Positions 35,501 through 44,832 of a stretch of 64,000 nucleotides of DNA are shown here, piece by piece (positions within the stretch are counted from its first letter, which is position 1; each line of letters opens with the position of its first letter). The stretch is from Clostridium acetobutylicum ATCC 824 (GTDB lineage: Bacteria > Bacillota > Clostridia > Clostridiales > Clostridiaceae). The position numbers and the translations under genes are program-made. The DNA lies in the NCBI RefSeq assembly GCF_000008765.1, contig NC_003030.1, positions 3,382,001-3,446,000 of the forward strand, given 5' to 3'. The notes under the pieces were generated by a model. That model was not told the DNA's origin. It worked only from the letters and a program-made list of their open reading frames with translations, and did no database searches.

Positions 35501-36280
35501 TTACTCACCTCCCACCATTTTCTTTAGTTCTTCAAAGGAATTTTCCACCTTTTGATGAGTGGTCTTTTCAACATACTTTATAAAAACATCTTCTAGCTTA
35601 TTTACTCCTTCTCTTTCTATAAGTTCCTTAGGTGCCCCTATTGTCATGAGCTTACTATCAAATATAAATGCCAAAAGATCACAGCTTTCAGCCTCATCCA
35701 TATAATGAGTTGTAACAAGTATTGTTATTCCTTCACGAGAAAGAGTATATATCATTTGCCAAAAGATCCTTCTAGACACGGGATCAACAGCAGATGTAGG
35801 CTCATCTAAAACTAAGATTTCAGGCTTGTGTATTAAAGCACACCCAAGTGCAAGTCTCTGTTTCCATCCTCCTGAAAGATTTCCTGTTATAACCCCTTCT
35901 CTTCCTTTAAGTCCTGCCATACTAACTATATATTTTTTCATTTCTTCTCTTTTATCCTTTTTAATACCATAAATTCCTGAATAAAAGTTCAAATTTTCAT
36001 TCACTGTTAAATCCTCATACAAACTGAACTTTTGAGACATATATCCTATCTTTGACTTTATTTTATCTCTTTGACGCCTAACATCATGCCCTAAAACGTA
36101 AGCCGTTCCCGAAGTAGGTTTTAAAACACCGCAGAGCATTTTTATAGTTGTAGATTTTCCTGATCCATTTGGACCGATAAAACCATATATCTTTCCTTTA
36201 GGAACATTAAAGCTTATATTATCTACCGCAGTATAATTTCCAAACTTTTTAGTTAAGTTTTTTATTTCAATAGCATCCAT
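35501..36280 (-). CDS. ABC efflux ATPase
   Basis: 259 residues, AAGGAGG site. Walker A GPNGSGKST near 36, signature LSGGWKQRLALGCAL near 134, Walker B ILVLDEPTSAVDP near 156, and switch His TTHYMDE near 190. The signature has Trp in place of the usual Q/M (GGWKQR), common in the drug/natural-product subgroup. It powers the adjacent ABC-2 permease. It ends about 1 base before the permease start. Confidence 0.92.
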   Translation of the reverse strand: MDAIEIKNLTKKFGNYTAVDNISFNVPKGKIYGFIGPNGSGKSTTIKMLCGVLKPTSGTAYVLGHDVRRQRDKIKSKIGYMSQKFSLYEDLTVNENLNFYSGIYGIKKDKREEMKKYIVSMAGLKGREGVITGNLSGGWKQRLALGCALIHKPEILVLDEPTSAVDPVSRRIFWQMIYTLSREGITILVTTHYMDEAESCDLLAFIFDSKLMTIGAPKELIEREGVNKLEDVFIKYVEKTTHQKVENSFEELKKMVGGE

Positions 36281-36296
36281 TTCTCTTCCTCCTTCC

Positions 36297-37037
36297 TTAT
36301 TTTATTTCTACATCCATAAGTGTTCCTGGAGAATAATTAAAATTCTTATTAAGCTTAACTCTTACTTCAAATACTGTAGCTTCCTTATCACTTTTAGTTT
36401 CCGTATTTTTAGGAGTAAATTCTGACTCAGTTGATATATATGAAACTTCACCTTCCCCAGCCTTTTTTCCATTGTAATATACTTTCAAATTATCATTTAA
36501 TTTAATCTTGTCACGTTTGGATTCTTCTACATATATTTTTATATACTTATTATCTACATCTAAAACCTTAGCAATGTTTCCTCCCTGTCCTATAATCTCT
36601 CCTTTATTCACCAATACTTCTGAAACTACACCGCTTCCTTGACTTTTAACATCACATCTAGAGAGGTTTAGGTTTGCTAAATCAAAAGCAGCTTGAGCCT
36701 CTTTTAGTTTACCTTCCACCTGTTTTTTACTATTATCTGGTGTATTTACTGGAATGCTATCAAAAGCTGCCTCAGCTGCTTCGAGTCCTCCTTCTGCTTG
36801 ATTTTTTTGTATTGTATAAACATCAGCATTTATATTTGCAGCTAAATCATTTTCCTTTATTCTGTCTCCCTCATTTATATCTACCTTGTCAATCTTTCCT
36901 GCCACTTCAGAAGTTACATAAAAACTCTTGCATTCAACAGTTCCTGTATATCTATTGCTTTCGGTATTATTAGTACATGCTGTTAAACTAAAACATGCTA
37001 TTCCTATAAAAAAAGCCATAATTGTTTTATTCCTCAT
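36297..37037 (-). CDS. HlyD-type membrane fusion lipoprotein
   Basis: 246 residues. Lipoprotein signal with a Cys at about 21 (FFIGIACFSLTACTNN). The biotinyl-lipoyl-like halves flank a short helical hairpin (SEVAGKIDKVDINEGDRIKE and GSGVVSEVLVNKGEIIGQGG). These proteins link the transporter to the outer face. In Gram-positives they accompany ABC-2 exporters. First gene of the operon. The start has an extra ATG-TAA (37037-37042) between its ribosome-binding site and the ATG. Confidence 0.88.
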   Translation of the reverse strand: MRNKTIMAFFIGIACFSLTACTNNTESNRYTGTVECKSFYVTSEVAGKIDKVDINEGDRIKENDLAANINADVYTIQKNQAEGGLEAAEAAFDSIPVNTPDNSKKQVEGKLKEAQAAFDLANLNLSRCDVKSQGSGVVSEVLVNKGEIIGQGGNIAKVLDVDNKYIKIYVEESKRDKIKLNDNLKVYYNGKKAGEGEVSYISTESEFTPKNTETKSDKEATVFEVRVKLNKNFNYSPGTLMDVEIK

Positions 37038-37080
37038 TACATATATCTCCTTTTATATTTTAATATTGGTTAAAAGTTAA

Positions 37081-37098
37081 TGAGTGAGTACTCACTTA
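37081..37098. promoter_or_regulatory. TetR operator of the efflux operon
   Basis: AGTGAGTACTCACT (37083-37096) is a perfect palindrome inside TGAGTGAGTACTCACTTA. It lies directly downstream of the -10 box of the hlyD promoter. Confidence 0.7.
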
Positions 37099-37100
37099 CT

Positions 37101-37128
37101 AATATAGCATCTTATACCATATTGTCAA
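37101..37128 (-). promoter_or_regulatory. Promoter of the efflux operon
   Basis: TTGACA (37123-37128) and TATATT (37101-37106) with a 16-base spacer on the minus strand; the TetR palindrome follows immediately. Confidence 0.7.
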
Positions 37129-37172
37129 CCTTAAAATCTATATTCATTCTAATTAATTGCAAAAAATTAAAA

Positions 37173-37209
37173 GAAGACTTTAGTATTACTATATATAACC
37201 AAAGTCTTC
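37173..37209 (-). terminator. Terminator of the TetR gene
   Basis: GAAGACTTT/AAAGTCTTC arms (37173-37181, 37201-37209), then TTTTAATTTTTT on the minus strand. It separates the regulator transcript from the efflux operon. Confidence 0.75.
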
Positions 37210-37227
37210 ATCTATAAACTTGATGTA

Positions 37228-37845
37228 CTATTTAGTGTTAATAACTCCATACAACATCATTTCCACCATTTGATCAACCTGCCTTTCTCTATCAAGCTTT
37301 ATTAGTTCAGGGAAAATTGATTTTTGCACAACATACATAACTACACATCCTATAAAAGTTCTGACCATAACCATTAAATCTAAGTCTTTAAATTTCTCTT
37401 TAAAATCATTATGTAAAATATGGCCCTCTATCATTTCCTTTACAGTTAAGATTATGTTCTCCATGAATTGTTCCTTTAAATCTTCTTGATACTGTATTTC
37501 TGTAAAAACAATTTTAAAAATCTCTTTATTTTTTTCCAAAAGCTCTATTCTATCAATCATTATTAGCTTAAGCACTTCTTTTAGACTTTTATCTTTATTG
37601 TCCCTTATTATTTTTTCTAATCTGGTTGTTATAATACTTTTACCTATTAATTTTGATGAAAACATTATTATTCTAGCTAAAAGAGCTTTCTTATTTTTAA
37701 AATATCTAAATATAGTTCCTTCTGCTATACCTGCCTTTTTTGAAATTTCACTTGTTGTGGAAGCATTATAGCCTTTTTCAGAAAAAACTTTAATTGCCGC
37801 CTCAATTATTTCTTTTTCTCTATCTTCAGGTGATTTTCTCGCCAT
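37228..37845 (-). CDS. TetR-family repressor of the efflux operon
   Basis: 205 residues, GAGAGGAG site. The N-terminus is the TetR DNA-binding fold (NASTTSEISKKAGIAEGTIF then RYFKNKKALLARII). The rest is the ligand domain, of unknown specificity. The gene has its own terminator. Related palindromes lie before this gene and before hlyD, so it most likely represses both itself and the exporter until a substrate binds. Confidence 0.9.
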   Translation of the reverse strand: MARKSPEDREKEIIEAAIKVFSEKGYNASTTSEISKKAGIAEGTIFRYFKNKKALLARIIMFSSKLIGKSIITTRLEKIIRDNKDKSLKEVLKLIMIDRIELLEKNKEIFKIVFTEIQYQEDLKEQFMENIILTVKEMIEGHILHNDFKEKFKDLDLMVMVRTFIGCVVMYVVQKSIFPELIKLDRERQVDQMVEMMLYGVINTK

Positions 37846-37869
37846 TTAAATTCTTCTCCTCTCTTTACC

Positions 37870-37887
37870 AATGAGTAATTACTCATT
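37870..37887. promoter_or_regulatory. TetR autoregulatory operator
   Basis: AATGAGTAATTACTCATT is a perfect 18-base palindrome upstream of the TetR gene, sharing TGAGTA/TACTCA half-sites with the operator at 37081-37098. Confidence 0.7.
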
Positions 37888-38035
37888 TATTACTATACCA
37901 TCTTTAATATAATTCTGAAATAGCTTATCCTTTTACTTAAAGCCTAGTTCAACAAAATCAATAAAAATATTTTAAAATTTCTCATTTTTGTAGTATACTC
38001 TATATAACATATTACAACTAGGGGGATGATATAAA

Positions 38036-40141
38036 TTGAAGAAATTAAAATGTAAAAGTCTATTATCTGCTTTAGCGTGCCTTACTTTACTTTTCACTAT
38101 AATTCCTGTAAACGCATACAAAGCTGATACTACCGTGGGAATAACCTATGATGCCCACGTTCAAAATATTGGTTGGCAAAATCCTTGGTCCAGTAATGGC
38201 GAGGAAATTGGCACTGATGGTAAGGGTCTTCGTGTTGAAGCTTTTAAACTCAAACTTACAAATGCACCTTCTGATGCTAAAATAGAGTACCAAGCTCATG
38301 TTCAAAATATCGGCTGGCAAGACTGGGTTAGTAATGGTTTAGAGGCTGGCACTGACGGCAAAGGTCTTCGTGTTGAGGCTCTTAGAATAAAACTAGATAA
38401 CATGCCTGACTATAGAGTAGAATACTGTGCTCATGTTGAAAATATTGGATGGCAAGATTGGGTATCTGATGGTGCTGAGGCTGGTACTGATGGCAAAGGT
38501 CTTCGTGTTGAAGCTCTTAAAATTAGAATAGTAAAGAAATCTCATCCCGATGCTGTCACTCTTAACAAAGCTACTGAAAATTTAACTGTAGGTGATACAG
38601 ATACATTGTCTGCAACGGTTACACCAAATAATGCAGAAAACAAAAGCATAACTTGGTCATCTTCTAATTCTAATATAGTTTCTGTTAATAATAGTGGTAA
38701 GATAAGCGCACTAGCCGAGGGAAATGCTGTAATTACTGCTTTAACCGTTGATGGTCAAAAGGCAGCTTCCTGTAATGTAAATGTGTCCAAAGGTGATTAT
38801 CCTAGGGTTCAATACCAAACTCATGTGCAAAATATTGGTTGGCAGGACCCGGTTACTGATGGTGCTGAGGCTGGCACTGAAGGCCAGAGCCTTAGAATCG
38901 AAGCTCTTAAGCTAAATATTTTAAACGCACCTGTTGGCGCTAAAATAAATTATCAAACTCATGTTGAAAATATTGGCTGGCAAACTCCCGTTAGTAATGG
39001 TCTAGAGGCTGGCACTGATGGTAAAGGTTTAAGAATCGAAGCTCTCAAAATAAGCCTTGAAAATATGCCCGGATATTCAATTCAATATCAAACTTATGTT
39101 CAAAATATTGGCTGGCAAAACTGGGTATCTGATGGTGCCGAGGCTGGCACTGACGGCCAAGGCCTTAGAATTGAGGCTCTTAAAATAAAAATAATAAAAT
39201 CAATTAATGTTGCTTCCATTAGTTTAAACAAAAGTACAGATACTTTAACTGTTGGAGATACGGATTCACTATCTGCATCTTTTAATCCAAGCAACGCTAC
39301 AAACAAAAATTTATCTTGGACTTCTTCTGATCCTTCAAAGGTTTATGTAGATTCTAATGGTAAAATCACAGCTTTTGGTCCAGGAAATGCTATAATTACA
39401 GCGACTTCAAATGATGGCAATAAACAAGCCACTTGTACAGTTACTGTAAATCAAAGGGTAAATACTAACCCCAATGAGGTTACCTTTGCTGATAAAAACC
39501 TAGATAGTGCCGTTAGAGCTGTATTAAATAAGCCAACCGGTACTCTATATAAAAGTGATGTGCTTCAAATTCAGTCTATAGATTTAACCGGAAAAGGTCT
39601 TCGCAGTTTAAACGGTATTGAAAATCTTACTAATCTTCAAACACTTTATTTGGCAAATAACTACATTATTGACATAGCACCACTTAAAAACTTGACTAAT
39701 TTAAATACTTTAGTACTTGATGATAATAGCGTTAGTGATCTTAGTCCATTATCTAGCTTAAATAATTTAAAGAGCTTAAGCTTACCTCAAAACAATTTTA
39801 GCGATATTACACCTCTCAAGAATTTGATTAACTTAAATCACCTTGATTTCAGTTACAATAATGTTATTGATATAACTCCGCTTAAAAATCTAACTAATTT
39901 AGTTACATTACTAGCTTCCTATAACAACATAAATGATATATCCGCCATAACTAATGTAGGCAATCTACAAATACTTGGATTAAACTCTAACAAAATTAAT
40001 AACCTTACACCCCTGAATACATTAACAAACTTAAACACACTTTATATTAGTAATAACCTCGTAACTCACGAAGGTATAAATACCTTAAAGACAGCATTAC
40101 CTAATTGCACTGTTATTGGAGACAATGAACCATCACAATAG
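38036..40141 (+). CDS. Secreted ChW-repeat / Big_2 / LRR protein (1 of 7)
   Basis: 701 residues from a TTG at 38036 behind GGGGGATG. A signal peptide (LLSALACLTLLFTIIPVNAY) is followed by three ChW repeats (core HVQNIGWQ...DG.E.GTDGKGLRVEA), a Big_2 Ig-like domain (NLTVGDTDTLSATVTPNNA), three more ChW repeats, a second Big_2, and about seven 22-residue leucine-rich repeats (LTNLNTLVLDDNSVSDLSPL). ChW repeats are a clostridial surface/secretion module; LRRs of this internalin type bind partners. The protein should be exported, with an adhesion-like role. The terminator hairpin begins inside its last codons. Confidence 0.9.
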   Translation: MKKLKCKSLLSALACLTLLFTIIPVNAYKADTTVGITYDAHVQNIGWQNPWSSNGEEIGTDGKGLRVEAFKLKLTNAPSDAKIEYQAHVQNIGWQDWVSNGLEAGTDGKGLRVEALRIKLDNMPDYRVEYCAHVENIGWQDWVSDGAEAGTDGKGLRVEALKIRIVKKSHPDAVTLNKATENLTVGDTDTLSATVTPNNAENKSITWSSSNSNIVSVNNSGKISALAEGNAVITALTVDGQKAASCNVNVSKGDYPRVQYQTHVQNIGWQDPVTDGAEAGTEGQSLRIEALKLNILNAPVGAKINYQTHVENIGWQTPVSNGLEAGTDGKGLRIEALKISLENMPGYSIQYQTYVQNIGWQNWVSDGAEAGTDGQGLRIEALKIKIIKSINVASISLNKSTDTLTVGDTDSLSASFNPSNATNKNLSWTSSDPSKVYVDSNGKITAFGPGNAIITATSNDGNKQATCTVTVNQRVNTNPNEVTFADKNLDSAVRAVLNKPTGTLYKSDVLQIQSIDLTGKGLRSLNGIENLTNLQTLYLANNYIIDIAPLKNLTNLNTLVLDDNSVSDLSPLSSLNNLKSLSLPQNNFSDITPLKNLINLNHLDFSYNNVIDITPLKNLTNLVTLLASYNNINDISAITNVGNLQILGLNSNKINNLTPLNTLTNLNTLYISNNLVTHEGINTLKTALPNCTVIGDNEPSQ

Positions 40142-40160
40142 TGATGGTTCATTGTCTTTA
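40121..40160 (+). terminator. Terminator overlapping the first ChW gene's stop codon
   Basis: Sixteen-base perfect arms 40121-40136 and 40141-40156 with a 4-base loop that contains part of the TAG, followed by a T-rich tract. The last five sense codons form the left arm. Confidence 0.85.
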
Positions 40161-40308
40161 TTTAATTTAAGTCACATGAATCACTAGACAAAGTATGTAA
40201 ATCTTTAAAATTAAGCCCTGATGTTAATTAATTACATTTTTTACATATATAGTGATATAATTATAACTGTAAAACAACATAAAACTAAATTAAGGGGGTA
40301 TATGTAAA

Positions 40309-41811
40309 TTGAAAAAGCTAAAAACAAAACACTTAATAACTGCATTGGCATGTCTAGTTTCTCTTTCTACTTTTGCTTATACAAATACCTGTAAAGCAGC
40401 CGCTGACGAAGCTCCTACTGTGGGTGTAACTTACGATGCTCATGTTCAAAACATTGGTTGGCAAAACTGGGTATCTGATGGCGAAGAGGCTGGTACTGAT
40501 GGCAAAAATCTTAGTCTTGAAGCATTAAAAATTAATCTTACCAATGCACCCAGTGATGCTAAAATATTATACCAATCTCACGTACAGAACTTTGGTTGGC
40601 AGGATTGGGTTTATGACGGTGCTGAAACTGGAACCGACGGAAAATGCCTTCGACTTGAGGCAATAAGGATAAAGCTTGAGAATCTTCCTGGATATTCAGT
40701 TGAATACCAGACTCATGTCCAGAACATTGGTTGGCAAGCTCCTGTTAGCGATGGTGCAATAGCCGGAACTGTAGGACAAGGTCTTAGGGTTGAAGCTATT
40801 AGAATTAGACTTGTAAAAAATGTACCTGTTACTTCAATTGCCTTAAATAAAGAAACTGATACTTTATCTAGTGGAGATTCAGATACATTGACTGCTACCA
40901 TAACACCAAGTAATGCTTCCAATAAAAACATAAATTGGACTTCTTCTGATAACAGCATAGTTTCTGTTGATAATTCAGGTAAAATAACTGCCATTGCAGA
41001 AGGTAGCGGTACTGCTACAGCAACTATTACCGCTGCATCTAGCGACAGTCAAAAAACCGCAACCTGTGTTGTTACTGTAAATAAAAGAACTCCTATAACC
41101 TTTAAAGATAACAATTTAGAAACTAGCATAAGAAATATGATAAATAAACCAACTGGCTCTTTATATAAAGAGGATGTGCAAGGCATAACTTCTTTTTACA
41201 ATACTAATCCAAACATACACTACCTAGATGGAATTGAAAATCTTTCAAATCTTGAGTTTCTTACTTTTAGTAATACCCCTATAAAAGATTTAACTCCACT
41301 TAAATCCCTAACCAAACTAAAACATTTGCAACTTGATAATGTTACTATAAACGATTTTACTCCAATAGCTAGCCTAACTAACTTAACTAATTTATCTCTT
41401 CAAAATACTGGGCTTAGCGATTTAAGTGTACTTAATAACCTAACGAATTTAAAAGATTTATTTTTAGGTAATAACAATATTAGTAATATTGACGCCTTAG
41501 CTAATCTACACAATTTAACTACTGTATCTCTTTTAGGAAACCATATTAAAAATATTAATTCACTTGCTAACTTATATAATTTAAACCTCATTGATTTATC
41601 TTATAACATTATTACTGATTTATCTAGCTTAGCTAACTTATCTAATTTAAACAAGCTCTATCTATCAAATAACAATTTAGAAAATATTAGCTCATTAAAT
41701 AAGCTGTCAAATTTACAAACTCTTGATATTTCAAATACTCTTGTAAATAAATCTGATGTAGATTCACTCCAAGCCGCTTTACCTAACTGTTTAATAAAAT
41801 ATAATTACTAA
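40309..41811 (+). CDS. Secreted ChW-repeat / Big_2 / LRR protein (2 of 7)
   Basis: 500 residues, TTG start. Signal peptide, three ChW repeats, one Big_2 domain (TLSSGDSDTLTATITPSNAS) and about eight leucine-rich repeats. It is the shortest LRR-bearing member, with one ChW triplet instead of two. The repeats are more divergent than those of its neighbours (GIAGTVGQGLRVEA-type changes in the third). A GGGGGTAT site is followed by ATG-TAA (40302-40307), then the TTG. The upstream region keeps the family's TATAAT box. Confidence 0.9.
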   Translation: MKKLKTKHLITALACLVSLSTFAYTNTCKAAADEAPTVGVTYDAHVQNIGWQNWVSDGEEAGTDGKNLSLEALKINLTNAPSDAKILYQSHVQNFGWQDWVYDGAETGTDGKCLRLEAIRIKLENLPGYSVEYQTHVQNIGWQAPVSDGAIAGTVGQGLRVEAIRIRLVKNVPVTSIALNKETDTLSSGDSDTLTATITPSNASNKNINWTSSDNSIVSVDNSGKITAIAEGSGTATATITAASSDSQKTATCVVTVNKRTPITFKDNNLETSIRNMINKPTGSLYKEDVQGITSFYNTNPNIHYLDGIENLSNLEFLTFSNTPIKDLTPLKSLTKLKHLQLDNVTINDFTPIASLTNLTNLSLQNTGLSDLSVLNNLTNLKDLFLGNNNISNIDALANLHNLTTVSLLGNHIKNINSLANLYNLNLIDLSYNIITDLSSLANLSNLNKLYLSNNNLENISSLNKLSNLQTLDISNTLVNKSDVDSLQAALPNCLIKYNY

Positions 41812-41868
41812 AACTCAAATTAAAATATACACTTTTAAAGGCTACTCAAAAATATTTCATAAATTTCA

Positions 41869-41904
41869 AAGATGATTCCTGTAATGTGTGGAGTCATCTT
41901 TTTT
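41869..41904 (+). terminator. Terminator of the second ChW gene
   Basis: AAGATGATTCC (41869-41879) and GGAGTCATCTT (41890-41900) pair with one G-T, followed by TTTT. Confidence 0.7.
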
Positions 41905-42003
41905 GGTTCAACGATTCTATCATCTTATAACTTACATACCAAAACTCATCAAACAATCCGTATATTTTTATTTAAATTTTAATATAATTAAAATTTATAG
42001 TTT

Positions 42004-43495
42004 AAAATCAAGAATTTTATAGTATAATTATATAGAATATACGAATCATACTCATTTAAGGGGGACATTTTAATTGAACAGATTTAAAATTAAGTATTTA
42101 TTAGCTACACTAGCGTGTTTTGTATCTTTCTCTGCTTTTACTTGTACATCTTCTGTTAAAGCAGACACTACTGATACTACTCCACACGTAACCTACGATG
42201 CTCATGTCGAAAACATTGGGTGGCAGGACCCTTGGTCTAAAGATGGTGCTGAAATCGGTACTGACGGCAAAGGTCTTCGTGTTGAAGCTCTCAAAATAAA
42301 GCTTTTAAATGCACCAGCTGGTGCTAAAATAAGCTATCAGGCTCATGTTCAAAATGTTGGCTGGCAAGATTGGGTATCTGATGGCACTGAAGCTGGTACC
42401 GACGGTAAAGGTCTTCGTGTTGAAGCTCTTAAAATAAAACTCGAAAACATGCCTGGCTACTCAATTCAATACCAAGCTCATGTTCAAAACATAGGTTGGC
42501 AAGATTGGGTATCTGACGGTGCTGAAGCTGGTACTGACGGCAAAGGTCTTCGTGTTGAGGCTCTTAGAATTAAAATCGTTAAGAATAATGATACCCCAGC
42601 GTCTTCAATTAGCCTTAGTAAGTCTACAGACAGCTTAAAGGTTGGAGATACTGATACATTATCTGCTACTCTTTCTAATAATGCAAACAGTAAAAACATA
42701 ACTTGGACTTCTTCTGATTCCAGCATTGTTTCTGTTGACAATAACGGTAAAATAACCGCCTTAAAGGAAGGTACTGCCAATGTAACTGCTTCCTCTGACG
42801 GAAAAACAGCTTCCTGTGCAGTAACTGTTGCAAAAGCTGCAACTACTGACACTGCACCTTCTTTATCTTACTCTGCTCATGTTCAAAATATAGGCTGGCA
42901 AACTCCAGTAACTGACGGTATGGAGGTTGGAACTGATGGTAAGGGTCTTCGTGTTGAAGCCTTTAAACTAAACCTATTAAATGCACCAGCCGGTGCTAAA
43001 ATAACTTATCAGGCTCATGTTCAAAATATTGGCTGGCAGGACTGGGTTAGTAACGGCGCTGAAGCTGGTACTGACGGCAAAGGTCTTCGTGTTGAAGCTC
43101 TTAGAATAAAGCTTGAAAACATGCCTGGTTATTCAATAGAGTATCAAGCTCATGTTCAAAATATTGGTTGGCAAAATTGGGTTAATGATGGTGAAGAAGC
43201 TGGTACTGATGGACAAGGTCTTAGAGTTGAAGCTCTTAGAATTAGAATTGTTAAATCCGTACCTGTAGATTCTATTTCCTTAAACAAGCAGACAGATACT
43301 ATAGCTGTAGGAAACTCTGATACATTATCTGCTGCTGTAGCTCCAACTAACAGCACTTTTGTTTGGACTTCTTCTGACAGCAGTATTGCATCAGTCGATG
43401 CCTCAGGTAAAGTTACTGGTATTAAAGCTGGAACAGCCACTATTACTGCTTCATCTCTTGATGGTAAAAAAACAGCTTCTTGTTCTGTAACTGTA
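42004..43495 (+). repeat. Tandem duplication, copy 1
   Basis: About 1.5 kb, from the promoter through the second Big_2 domain of the third ChW gene, is nearly identical to 44833-46321. The first ~70 bases are non-coding and contain the TATAAT box. Scattered silent changes and one lost codon (KNNDT against KNDT) show the duplication is recent but not brand new. Confidence 0.9.
42018..42034 (+). promoter_or_regulatory. Candidate promoter of the third ChW gene
   Basis: The family's TAGTATAATTATAT core has TATAAT at 42023-42028. No good -35 box is visible. Confidence 0.45.
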
Positions 43496-44698
43496 GCTGA
43501 TAAAACTGTAGTCACTTTTAAAGATCCAGTTTTGGAGCAAGCTGTAAGAAAAGAAATAAACAAAACTACAGGACAACTATATAATACTGATGTTAATAAG
43601 ATAACTTCCTTAGGGATTATAAAAGATACAGTTATAAATTCTTTAGATGGAATTGAGCAGCTTTCAAACCTTAAACAACTGTGGTTAAACTATGGAAATG
43701 TAACTGACCTTACCCCTATTAGTAAGCTAAGCAATCTAAAAATATTATCTTTAAATGGTGATACTGATATTGATATTAGTCCTATTGGTAATCTAACTAA
43801 CCTAAACCAATTAGATATAGGCGAAAGTAAAATTAGTAATATTAACGTTCTAAATAAACTAAACAACTTAAATTATTTAATTCTAGATAAGAATACTTCA
43901 ATTAAAGATTTTAGCCCTTTGGGTAGTTTAACTAATCTAACACTGTTGCAGGCAAGTTATTGTAATTTTTCCGATCTTACTCCTCTAGCTAAAATGAAGA
44001 ATTTAAGTAGAGTAAGTTTAAATTACAATAACATTACAAGTATTGAACCTTTAAAGTCTTCAACAAACTTAGTGGATTTAGTTTTGAGCGGAAATAAAAT
44101 TAGTGATATTACTCCAGTAGCTAATTTAACTAATTTAGAGTCTATTTCATTAAGCTATAATCAAGTTAACAATATTTCCTCTTTAGCTAAATTAACTAAA
44201 CTAAAATCTCTTATGCTTGATCATACTGGCATTAGTGATATTAGCTCCTTATCAGGTTTAACTAATTTAAATTACCTTGGAGTTCAAGACAACAATATAG
44301 AAGATATTACTAGTCTTAAGAATTTAACTAATTTAGCTAATTTAAAAATATCCCAAAACAAAATAAGTAATGTTGATGCTATAGGTAATCTAACCAATCT
44401 TACTCTTCTTGATATGAATAACAATCAAATTAGTAATATTAATGCTATTAAAAATTCAACTAAACTTATTTCGTTATCTATGCATCACAATAAAGTAAGT
44501 GATATCAGTGCTTTATCTAAATTAACTAATTTGGAATCTCTTAATTTAGGTAATAATCCTATTAACGATGTTACTCCTCTAAAGGATTTATCACATTTAT
44601 ACGAAGTAGATTTAACAACAAGTCAAGCAAATATAGATTATTTAAATTCTGTTTTGCGTCTTGGTCATGCATACAATAACAAAAATCAAGATAATTAA
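42074..44698 (+). CDS. Secreted ChW-repeat / Big_2 / LRR protein (3 of 7)
   Basis: 874 residues from a TTG behind AAGGGGGACA. Signal peptide, three ChW repeats, Big_2, three ChW repeats, Big_2, then roughly fifteen leucine-rich repeats (LTNLESISLSYNQVNNISSL). The first ~475 residues are almost identical to the next gene, and the two diverge abruptly after the second Big_2, so the LRR end was exchanged or replaced. It is exported, probably as a surface or extracellular adhesin-like protein. Confidence 0.9.
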   Translation: MNRFKIKYLLATLACFVSFSAFTCTSSVKADTTDTTPHVTYDAHVENIGWQDPWSKDGAEIGTDGKGLRVEALKIKLLNAPAGAKISYQAHVQNVGWQDWVSDGTEAGTDGKGLRVEALKIKLENMPGYSIQYQAHVQNIGWQDWVSDGAEAGTDGKGLRVEALRIKIVKNNDTPASSISLSKSTDSLKVGDTDTLSATLSNNANSKNITWTSSDSSIVSVDNNGKITALKEGTANVTASSDGKTASCAVTVAKAATTDTAPSLSYSAHVQNIGWQTPVTDGMEVGTDGKGLRVEAFKLNLLNAPAGAKITYQAHVQNIGWQDWVSNGAEAGTDGKGLRVEALRIKLENMPGYSIEYQAHVQNIGWQNWVNDGEEAGTDGQGLRVEALRIRIVKSVPVDSISLNKQTDTIAVGNSDTLSAAVAPTNSTFVWTSSDSSIASVDASGKVTGIKAGTATITASSLDGKKTASCSVTVADKTVVTFKDPVLEQAVRKEINKTTGQLYNTDVNKITSLGIIKDTVINSLDGIEQLSNLKQLWLNYGNVTDLTPISKLSNLKILSLNGDTDIDISPIGNLTNLNQLDIGESKISNINVLNKLNNLNYLILDKNTSIKDFSPLGSLTNLTLLQASYCNFSDLTPLAKMKNLSRVSLNYNNITSIEPLKSSTNLVDLVLSGNKISDITPVANLTNLESISLSYNQVNNISSLAKLTKLKSLMLDHTGISDISSLSGLTNLNYLGVQDNNIEDITSLKNLTNLANLKISQNKISNVDAIGNLTNLTLLDMNNNQISNINAIKNSTKLISLSMHHNKVSDISALSKLTNLESLNLGNNPINDVTPLKDLSHLYEVDLTTSQANIDYLNSVLRLGHAYNNKNQDN

Positions 44699-44727
44699 TA
44701 TTTTTCCAACATTATACACATTAATTA

Positions 44728-44756
44728 AAAACCAGTACCCATAGGTACTGGTTTTG
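44728..44756 (+). terminator. Terminator of the third ChW gene
   Basis: AAAACCAGTACC and its complement (44728-44739, 44744-44755), a stem similar in sequence to the one at 48047-48076. Confidence 0.75.
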
Positions 44757-44832
44757 TTATGTATCTCCCAATTTTTTTAAATATTTTTTACTTATATTTA
44801 AACTATTTTAACAAAATTAAATCTTTTTCTTA

